From Lentzea sp. NEAU-D7 (GTDB lineage: Bacteria; Actinomycetota; Actinomycetes; Mycobacteriales; Pseudonocardiaceae), in assembly GCF_026242055.1 (NCBI RefSeq), contig NZ_JAPJDL010000037.1, positions 19,169-83,168 of the forward strand: a stretch of DNA of 64,000 nt, written 5' to 3'. Positions 1 to 6,258 of the stretch are shown here, piece after piece; the stretch's first letter is position 1, and each line of letters begins with the position of its first letter. The position numbers and the translations under genes were made by a program. The notes beneath the pieces were generated by a model. It searched no databases. It was not told the DNA's origin and saw only the letters and a program-made list of their open reading frames with translations.

Positions 1-1
1 C

Positions 2-1471
2 GTCCTCACGCACCCCGCGGACTGGGGCACCGTCCGCACCCGCGTCCTGCTGCAGGCCGCCCGCGGGCTGGGCCGCGAGGTCGTGCTGGTGCCCGAACCC
101 GTCGCCGCCGCCGTCTTCCACTCCGCGAGCCATTCCGTTCCGGACGGTGCCGCGCTCGCCGTGCTCGACCTCGGCGGCGGCACGGTCGACGCCAGCGTGG
201 TGGCGCGGGCGGGCAGGAGCTTCCGGGTGCTGTCCGCGAAGGGCGACCCCAGCTTCGGCGGCGCGGACATCGACCAGGCGTTGCTCGACCACGTCGGCGG
301 GCTGGTCGCGGCCAAGGACCCCGAGGCGTGGCGGCAGCTCGTCGAGGGCCGTGAGATGGCCGACCGGCGCAAGCGGCGGGTGCTGCGGCAGGACGTGCGG
401 GGCGCCAAGGAGACGTTGTCCCGGCACGCCTACACCGACGTGCCGATGCCACCGCCGTTCCCCGACGCGCACGTGACGCGCTCGGACCTGGAGCAGCTGA
501 TCACCGAGCCGATCAGCCGGGCGGCCGCGCTGGCCGCTGCCGCGGTCCGCGACGCCGGTCTCGCGCCCCACCAGCTCGCCGGGGTGTTCCTGGTCGGCGG
601 GTCCAGCCGGATCCCGCTGGTCGCACGCATGGTGCACGAGCAGATCCGCGTGGTGCCGACGAGCATCGACCAGCCGGAGACCGTGGTGGCCCGCGGTGCG
701 CTGCGGGCCGTCAGCCTCGATCCGGAGCGGACCGGTGGCGTGGCGAAGGCTCCCCAGTCCTCGGGCCCTTCGGGTGAGGTGACTCACAACCTGCGGGTCG
801 GCGACGAGGCCACCCGCAAGATCACCCGCCGGATCACACCCCCGCCGCCGGGGAAGTTCCCCACGTCGTTCCCCATGACCCCGCCACCGCCTCCACCGCG
901 CAGGAGCAAGGCGCCGTTGTTCATCGCGATCGGTGTCGTGATCGCGCTCGCGGCCGCCGGCGTCGGCGGTTACTTCTGGCTGAAGCCCGACGACGAGAAG
1001 CAGCCGGCTCCGCCCGCCGACCAGATCGCCATCTACGACTACAGCTTCACGCGGCCGGACGGGTGGGAGCAGACGGGCGGCGCGGCCCCCGACCGGCAGG
1101 TGCTTTTGCAACCGATCGACCGCGAGAATTCCAATGGCAAACAGCCGGACGCCCGTATTGCTGTGCAGGAGCAAACACTCGAGTACAACAGCGACTCGGA
1201 TCGGCCGCGTGCGCTGAGTGAGTTGAAGAACACATATGAGCAACGCAAGGAGAAAGGCGACGAGGTCGCCGACTTCTCCGAAGGCACCACATTCGCGGGA
1301 AAGTCTGTTGTTCACTATCGCGAAGTGGTCGGGACGACCGGCGTCGACTGGTACATCCAGTTCGCGGGCGAGCACCAGGTGAGCGTGGGCTGCCAGGCGA
1401 CGGAAGCCACCGAAGCCAGGGTCCGCACCGCCTGCGAGCAGATCGTCCGCTCGCTCGTCATCAAGCCGTAG
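2..1471 (+). CDS. Hsp70-like type VII secretion-associated protein, Rv3446c type (5' truncated)
   Basis: The reading frame is already open at base 2, so the start lies left of the window; 489 residues are visible. The first ~240 are the second half of an Hsp70/actin-type nucleotide-binding domain, with phosphate-binding LDLGGGTVD and the adenosine motif VFLVGGSSRIP. A proline-rich linker leads to one membrane helix at about residues 303-327, then a ~150-residue C-terminal domain with two Cys. This architecture, and the position beside WXG100 genes and rplM, match the ESX-4 accessory protein Rv3446c. The inferred role is accessory to type VII secretion, anchored in the membrane with the ATPase-like domain in the cytosol. 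Family assignment is good; the biochemical role is unknown. Confidence 0.8.
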   Translation, partial: VLTHPADWGTVRTRVLLQAARGLGREVVLVPEPVAAAVFHSASHSVPDGAALAVLDLGGGTVDASVVARAGRSFRVLSAKGDPSFGGADIDQALLDHVGGLVAAKDPEAWRQLVEGREMADRRKRRVLRQDVRGAKETLSRHAYTDVPMPPPFPDAHVTRSDLEQLITEPISRAAALAAAAVRDAGLAPHQLAGVFLVGGSSRIPLVARMVHEQIRVVPTSIDQPETVVARGALRAVSLDPERTGGVAKAPQSSGPSGEVTHNLRVGDEATRKITRRITPPPPGKFPTSFPMTPPPPPPRRSKAPLFIAIGVVIALAAAGVGGYFWLKPDDEKQPAPPADQIAIYDYSFTRPDGWEQTGGAAPDRQVLLQPIDRENSNGKQPDARIAVQEQTLEYNSDSDRPRALSELKNTYEQRKEKGDEVADFSEGTTFAGKSVVHYREVVGTTGVDWYIQFAGEHQVSVGCQATEATEARVRTACEQIVRSLVIKP

Positions 1472-1493
1472 TCGCAACGTCAGGGAGTCGCCG

Positions 1494-1883
1494 ATGTCCG
1501 CCACCGAGGTCCTCGCCCGTTTCCGCGCCGAGGTCGGAGCGGCGGTCACCCGAGCCCGCCGCGCGTCGGGTGAGATCGGTGAACGCAACGCCAAGCTCCG
1601 GGAACGCACGCGTGACCTGGCGGAGCGGGCCCGGGAGCGCCGGTCGGAACCCGGCGCTCAGACCACCCCGGCCGACGTCCGGGAGGCCGCCACGGGGTTC
1701 CGCGTCGAGCGCGGACTGCCCGTCGAGCAGGTGCCGGAGCCTGTGGCCGAGGTCGTCGCCGCGGTTCCAGTTGAGACGGAACCGGTCGCTCTGGGTTCCG
1801 CGGCCGTCGCCGGTCCGAGTGGTCAGCTTCCCCGTGTGAGTGACGATGACGAGGACTTTTCGCAGTCGCGAATCCTCTATTGA
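1494..1883 (+). CDS. Small coiled-coil protein of the type VII locus
   Basis: 129 residues, starting at ATG 22 nt after the preceding gene. The first ~55 residues are a charged helix rich in Arg, Glu and Ala (predicted coiled coil), followed by a Pro/Val-rich linker and an acidic tail, DDDEDFSQSRILY. No enzyme motif or signal peptide is visible. The architecture (N-terminal helix, flexible middle, acidic tail ending in Ser plus a hydrophobic residue) is repeated in the protein at 8994-9446, which also sits next to a type VII substrate-like gene. A chaperone or partner of secreted WXG100-class proteins is inferred; no family name is claimed. Confidence 0.7.
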   Translation: MSATEVLARFRAEVGAAVTRARRASGEIGERNAKLRERTRDLAERARERRSEPGAQTTPADVREAATGFRVERGLPVEQVPEPVAEVVAAVPVETEPVALGSAAVAGPSGQLPRVSDDDEDFSQSRILY

Positions 1884-2028
1884 ACCTTCTCGCGGCTGAG
1901 GCGCGTTTACTTGCGCAACTACTTGGAACCATCTCGGGACAGGACGGAACCGACGTGGCAGGGTGCTCGTCGGAAGAGGCGTACGGAACAAGCGTTACGA
2001 CCTACCCATCAAACTTAGGGGATCTACA

Positions 2029-2337
2029 ATGTCGGGTTTTCTCGCAACTCCGCAAGAGATCGCGACTCTCGCCAAGGACGTCAACAACGCCAGGTCGGAG
2101 TTCGACGGCATCCTCCGTTCGGTCCAGTCGACCTGTGAGTCGCTGCGGAGCTCCTGGGAGGGCCCCGCGGCCGTGGCGTTCTCCAACCTGATGGAGCGTT
2201 ACCAGGAGAGCCAGAAGAAGCTCCAGCAGGCTCTCGAGGTCATCGGCGAGGGCCTCGCCGGCACCGCGCAGGACATGGACGTGCGTGAAGAGGAGCAGGG
2301 CTCGGGGCTGGGAAGCATCGCCAACCGCCTCGGCTGA
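2029..2337 (+). CDS. WXG100 family type VII secretion protein (EsxT/EsxU-like)
   Basis: 102 residues. ATG 2029 is chosen because AGGGGAT lies 7 nt upstream and the upstream in-frame codons look unlike this family. Two helices flank the SWEG turn near residue 44 (W-x-G), the hallmark of ESAT-6/CFP-10-like substrates, and the length is typical. The tail carries acidic residues (VREEEQ). Together with the next gene it probably forms the heterodimer exported by the ESX-4-type machine whose flank begins the window. By gene order it corresponds to esxT/esxU (Rv3444c-Rv3445c). Confidence 0.85.
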   Translation: MSGFLATPQEIATLAKDVNNARSEFDGILRSVQSTCESLRSSWEGPAAVAFSNLMERYQESQKKLQQALEVIGEGLAGTAQDMDVREEEQGSGLGSIANRLG

Positions 2338-2407
2338 TCCACCGGTTCTCGTCGGGTAAGCCCTTCTCCATCCGCAGACTTCTTCAGTACCTAAGGGGAA
2401 AGACAAA

Positions 2408-2692
2408 ATGGCGATCAAGGTTACTTTCGCTGAGCTGCAGAACGCTTCGTCGCAGATCTCCAGCGCGGAGCGCAAGATCACTGGTGAGCTGGAGGCCCTG
2501 GAGGGTCGCGTCAAGAACGTGCTCTCCGGCTACGACGGTGAGAGCTCCGCGGCGTACAACCAGGCCCAGAACGACTGGGACAAGGCCGCTGCCGACCTGG
2601 CGCAGGTGCTCTCCTCCATCGGTGTCGCCGTCCAGCAGGCCGCCGAGGCCTACCAGGAGGGCGAGCGCAAGAACGCCGCTCGCTGGGGCTAA
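2408..2692 (+). CDS. WXG100-like protein with YDG in place of WxG
   Basis: 94 residues, ATG start with AAGGGGAAAG about 8 nt upstream. It is a helical hairpin of the ESAT-6 type, but the turn reads GYDGESS instead of W-x-G. The C-terminal helix ends QEGERKNAARWG. The length and its place 70 nt after a WXG100 gene support a heterodimer partner. A Tyr for Trp change is tolerated in some WXG100 proteins. It is followed by a terminator hairpin at 2718-2750 that closes the type VII group. Confidence 0.8.
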   Translation: MAIKVTFAELQNASSQISSAERKITGELEALEGRVKNVLSGYDGESSAAYNQAQNDWDKAAADLAQVLSSIGVAVQQAAEAYQEGERKNAARWG

Positions 2693-2717
2693 GCCAGCCG
2701 CCAGTCGCTAGACCTTC

Positions 2718-2750
2718 GTGAGCCCCGGAACCACGTGGTCCGGGGCTCAC
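2718..2750 (+). terminator. Hairpin terminator after the WXG100 pair
   Basis: Arms at 2718-2729 (GTGAGCCCCGGA) and 2739-2750 are perfectly complementary over 12 bp, and the spacer contains a further CCA/TGG pairing. No long T tract follows, as is common in high-GC actinomycetes. It separates the type VII genes from the ribosomal protein operon; the rplM promoter should lie between 2751 and 2947. Confidence 0.7.
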
Positions 2751-2947
2751 GTACGTCCAAGGGCAGGCGCTTGAGAGGGGCCGTTTTGGTCCCGGCGCCC
2801 CCCATCCGGTATCTTCTGACGTTGTTGTGCGGTAGCTGGCGCCCATGTGTGCCGCGCCTGTCTCGGAACCTCCGCTTGGTTCGTCCAAGATCGGTCTGGG
2901 GCAACCGCCGCAGTGACCCCAGACGCAAGTGACGACGAGGTAGATCC

Positions 2948-3391
2948 GTGCGCACGTACAGCCCGAAGCCCGGTGAGGTGACCCGCACCTGGCACGTGAT
3001 CGACGCCCAGGACGTGGTGCTCGGCCGGCTCGCCACCCAGGCCGCGACGCTGCTGCGCGGCAAGCACAAGCCGACTTATGCGCCTCACGTTGACACTGGT
3101 GACTTCGTTGTCATCATCAACGCTGACAAGGTCGCTCTGACCGGCGCGAAGCGCGACCAGGCGTTCCAGTACCGCCACTCCGGCTTCCCCGGTGGTCTGC
3201 GCAAGCAGTCCTTCGGCGAGGTCCTGGACACCCGTCCGGACCGCTTGGTGGAGAAGGCGATCAAGGGCATGCTGCCCAAGAACCGCCTTGGCCGTCAGAT
3301 CGCGAACAAGCTCAAGGTCTACGCAGGCCCGAGCCACCCGCACGAGGCGCAGCAGCCGCAGGCCTTCGAGATCAAGAAGATCGCCCAGTGA
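2948..3391 (+). CDS. rplM: 50S ribosomal protein L13
   Basis: 147 residues with a GTG start. L13 is an early-assembling protein of the large ribosomal subunit that binds 23S rRNA. Typical family features are WHVIDAQDVVLGRLA near the N-terminus, the YRHSGFPGG segment, and MLPKNRLGRQ in the C-terminal half. The length is the usual bacterial one. Its last codons overlap the GTG of rpsI (GTGA at 3388-3391), so the pair is translationally coupled, as in most bacteria. Autoregulation of the operon is known elsewhere but not visible here. Confidence 0.97.
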   Translation: MRTYSPKPGEVTRTWHVIDAQDVVLGRLATQAATLLRGKHKPTYAPHVDTGDFVVIINADKVALTGAKRDQAFQYRHSGFPGGLRKQSFGEVLDTRPDRLVEKAIKGMLPKNRLGRQIANKLKVYAGPSHPHEAQQPQAFEIKKIAQ

Positions 3392-3999
3392 GCGACGAGT
3401 ACACCGAGGAAGTTCCTGTGACCACCCCTGAGAACGAGACCCCTGAGGTCGAGACCCCCGAGGTCGAGGCCGAGGTTGTCGAGGCCGAGGTCGTCGACGC
3501 TCCTGAGGCCGACGAGGCTCCCGAGGCCGTTGAGGCCGACGCTGACGCCGACGAGGCCGAGGTCGTCGAAGAGACCTCCGCGCCGGTGGTCGCCCCCTCG
3601 CTGAACGGTGCCGCGCACCTCGCGCAGACCGTCGGTCGCCGCAAGGAGGCCGTCGTCCGCGTCCGCCTCGTGCCCGGCACCGGCAAGTTCACGCTGAACG
3701 GCAAGACCCTCGAGGCCTACTTCCCGAACAAGGTGCACCAGCAGCTCATCCGTGAGCCGCTCGTCACCACGGAGAAGCCCGAGACCTTCGACGTCATCGC
3801 GAACCTGCGTGGCGGCGGCATCACCGGCCAGGCCGGTGCGCTGCGTCTCGCCATCGCGCGTGCGCTGATCGCCGTCGACTCCGAGGACCGTCCGGTCCTC
3901 AAGAAGGCCGGCTTCCTCACTCGTGACCCGCGGGTCAAGGAGCGCAAGAAGTACGGTCTGAAGAAGGCCCGCAAGGCGCCTCAGTACTCCAAGCGTTGA
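3388..3999 (+). CDS. rpsI: 30S ribosomal protein S9
   Basis: 203 residues from GTG 3388, which overlaps the rplM stop. S9 sits in the head of the small subunit, and its C-terminal Lys/Arg tail (KKARKAPQYSKR) reaches toward P-site tRNA. The conserved domain covers the last ~130 residues (TVGRRKEAVVRVRL, GGGITGQAGA). The first ~70 residues are an acidic Glu/Val/Ala repeat-like extension, common in actinobacterial S9. A second in-frame GTG at 3418 is a possible alternative start. Confidence 0.96.
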   Translation: MSDEYTEEVPVTTPENETPEVETPEVEAEVVEAEVVDAPEADEAPEAVEADADADEAEVVEETSAPVVAPSLNGAAHLAQTVGRRKEAVVRVRLVPGTGKFTLNGKTLEAYFPNKVHQQLIREPLVTTEKPETFDVIANLRGGGITGQAGALRLAIARALIAVDSEDRPVLKKAGFLTRDPRVKERKKYGLKKARKAPQYSKR

Positions 4000-4100
4000 T
4001 GCTCCGCCGCGGAGCGAGCCGTGTCTGCGTTCGTCAGACCGCTGCTCCTCCGCGGTGAGTGCGGGGACACCCCGCGCCCAGAGCGTCATCCAGCTACACC

Positions 4101-4139
4101 TGCGGGAGCAGCAGTTCACCACGAACTGCTGCTCCCGCA
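4101..4139 (+). terminator. rplM-rpsI terminator
   Basis: Perfect 17-bp arms at 4101-4117 and 4123-4139 enclose the 5-nt loop ACCAC. The sequence GTGTTTT follows. It is a strong intrinsic terminator between rpsI and glmM. Confidence 0.88.
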
Positions 4140-4190
4140 GTGTTTTCCGGGTCTTTCCCGCCGCCTCGCAGTGTCCAAATCGGAGGATTC

Positions 4191-5525
4191 ATGGCCCGCC
4201 TGTTCGGCACCGACGGTGTACGCGGTCTCGCCAACGCCGATCTCACCCCCGAGCTCGCGATGTCCGTCGCCGCCGCGGCGGCGCGGGTGCTCGCCGAGCA
4301 CGACCGCTCCCACCGTCCCGTCGCCGTCGTCGGCCGCGATCCGCGGGCGAGCAGCGAGATGCTCGACGCCGCCGTCACCGCCGGCCTGACCTCGGCCGGT
4401 GCGGACGTGCTGCGCGTCGGCGCCCTGCCCACGCCCGCCGTCGCGCACCTGGTCGCCGCGCTCGGCGCCGACATCGGCGTGATGATCTCGGCGTCGCACA
4501 ACGCGATGCCGGACAACGGGATCAAGCTCTTCGCCGCTGGTGGCCACAAGCTGCCCGACGAGGTCGAGGACGAGATCGAGCAGCACATGGGCACCGGTTT
4601 CGACCGTCCCACCGGCGCCGCGATCGGCCGGGTGCGCGACGTCCCCGACGCCGAGGTCCAGTACGTCGAGCACCTGCTCAAGGTCACACCGCACCGCCTC
4701 GACGGCCTCAAGGTCGTGGTGGACTGCGCGAACGGTGCCGCGTCGGTGGCCGCACCGGACGCGTACCGCCGCGCCGGGGCCGAGGTGATCGCGATCAACG
4801 CGAACCCGGACGGTCTCAACATCAACGACGGCTGTGGTTCCACCCACATCGACGTCGTGGCCGCGGCGGTCCGCGAGCACGGTGCCGACCTCGGCATCGC
4901 GCACGACGGTGACGCCGACCGCTGCCTCGCCGTGGACGCCCAGGGCGAGCCGGTCGACGGCGACCAGATCCTCGCGGTCCTCGCGATCGCCATGCGCGAC
5001 GCGGGTGAGCTGTTCGAGGACACGCTCGTCGCCACGGTGATGAGCAACCTCGGCCTGCACATCGCCATGCGGGAGTCGTCGATCCGCCTGCGCACCACCG
5101 CCGTCGGTGACCGCTACGTGTTGCAGGACCTCAAGGCCGGCGGTTACTCGCTCGGCGGCGAGCAGTCGGGCCACGTCGTGCTGCCCGCGCACGCCACCAC
5201 CGGCGACGGCCTGCTGACCGCGCTGCGCCTGATGGCCCGCATGGCCGAGACCGGCAAGTCGCTCGCCGACCTCGCCTCGGTGATGCGCCGCCTGCCGCAG
5301 GTCCTGATCAACGTGAAGGTCGCCGACAAGGCGGCCGTCGCCAAGGCGTCGTCGGTCAGCGAGGCCGTCGCCGCCGTCGAGGCCGAGCTCGGCGACACCG
5401 GCCGCGTGCTGCTGCGCCCGTCCGGCACCGAGCAGCTCGTGCGGGTGATGGTCGAGGCCACCAGCCACGAACAGGCCCAACAGGCCGCGCAGCGCCTGGC
5501 CGGTGTGGTTTCCTCGGTGCACTGA
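4191..5525 (+). CDS. glmM: Phosphoglucosamine mutase
   Basis: 444 residues. GlmM converts glucosamine-6-phosphate to glucosamine-1-phosphate for UDP-GlcNAc and thus peptidoglycan. ATG 4191 gives the canonical MARLFGTDGVRG N-terminus, with GGAGG just upstream; the frame is open further upstream but without family similarity. The catalytic phosphoserine lies in ISASHNAMPDNG, the metal-binding loop is HDGDADRC, and the sugar-phosphate loop near the C-terminus is LRPSGTEQLVRVM. Full length for the family. It works with glmS at 10455-12314; both lie in the conserved actinobacterial order rplM-rpsI-glmM-glmS. Confidence 0.97.
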   Translation: MARLFGTDGVRGLANADLTPELAMSVAAAAARVLAEHDRSHRPVAVVGRDPRASSEMLDAAVTAGLTSAGADVLRVGALPTPAVAHLVAALGADIGVMISASHNAMPDNGIKLFAAGGHKLPDEVEDEIEQHMGTGFDRPTGAAIGRVRDVPDAEVQYVEHLLKVTPHRLDGLKVVVDCANGAASVAAPDAYRRAGAEVIAINANPDGLNINDGCGSTHIDVVAAAVREHGADLGIAHDGDADRCLAVDAQGEPVDGDQILAVLAIAMRDAGELFEDTLVATVMSNLGLHIAMRESSIRLRTTAVGDRYVLQDLKAGGYSLGGEQSGHVVLPAHATTGDGLLTALRLMARMAETGKSLADLASVMRRLPQVLINVKVADKAAVAKASSVSEAVAAVEAELGDTGRVLLRPSGTEQLVRVMVEATSHEQAQQAAQRLAGVVSSVH

Positions 5526-5543
5526 GGACGGAGGGGGCTGGGG

Positions 5544-5786
5544 ATGACCATGTTGATGTTGCTCGTACTCCTGGTGCTGCTGGGAGGTGTGGCAGCGGTC
5601 GTCATCGCCGTTGTCGCGACGTCGAAGCGCAAACCGGTCGCCCAGCCCCCGTTCCCGCCCGGTCACGGGTACCCGCCGCAACAGCCGCACCCCCAGCAGG
5701 TTCAGCCGCCGTACCCGCCTCAGGGGTACCCGCAGCCGCAGCAGCCCCGTTCGCCGCAGAGCCCACCCCCGCCGAACGGGTGGTGA
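5544..5786 (+). CDS. Small membrane protein with Pro/Gln-rich tail
   Basis: 80 residues, 18 nt after glmM and probably cotranscribed. Residues 3-27 form one hydrophobic helix of Leu, Val and Ala, followed by SKRKP and a ~50-residue tail of repeated PP-x-YPPQ-type segments. The positively charged side follows the helix, so the tail is probably cytoplasmic. No family was recognised. Such tails can act as low-complexity interaction segments; nothing more can be claimed. Confidence 0.6.
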   Translation: MTMLMLLVLLVLLGGVAAVVIAVVATSKRKPVAQPPFPPGHGYPPQQPHPQQVQPPYPPQGYPQPQQPRSPQSPPPPNGW

Positions 5787-5958
5787 CCGGCGCCGCCACT
5801 CGATCCGTGGTGATCATCAGCGTCTTGCGCCGAATGGCTGTTTACTAAGGCAACCGACATCGTCGAGCTCCGGTCACCGCGTGATCCGAGCTGGCACTGT
5901 ATGGCGGAACCCGATGACGCCGAACTGCGTCAGATCGGGGACTAGGGGAGGCGAGCAG

Positions 5959-6252
5959 ATGTCCGGGTTCGGCGTTCAGTCCGGCGATTTGACCAAGGCT
6001 GCGGGGACGTACGAGGCAGAGGGATCGGCCCTGATCCAGATGAAGGCCGCGGCCGTGCCGGGTGTGGGAGCCGGGCAGGTCGGCCGCAAGTTCCAGGGCG
6101 TCGCCGCCGAGTACAAGGCCTGCTTCGACCTCTTCGGCCAGGACTTGGAGAAGTTCGGCAAGGAGGCGACCGGCATCGCCACCCGCCTGAAGGACGTCGC
6201 CAAGACGTACGAGTCGAACGAGGCGCAGACCTCGAGCCAGTTCAAGGGGTAA
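5959..6252 (+). CDS. EspC-like/WXG100-class type VII secretion target
   Basis: 97 residues. ATG 5959 follows GGGGAGGCGAGC. The protein is a helical hairpin (SGDLTKAAGTYEAEGSAL, then a long second helix ending SNEAQTSSQF) like the ESX-1 EspC/DUF2580-type small secreted proteins, which lack a strict W-x-G. It is followed after 6 nt by the 914-aa protein, and similar small helical proteins precede large type VII substrates in actinomycetes. A role as co-secreted partner or targeting factor is inferred. Confidence 0.7.
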   Translation: MSGFGVQSGDLTKAAGTYEAEGSALIQMKAAAVPGVGAGQVGRKFQGVAAEYKACFDLFGQDLEKFGKEATGIATRLKDVAKTYESNEAQTSSQFKG

Positions 6253-6258
6253 CGAGTC

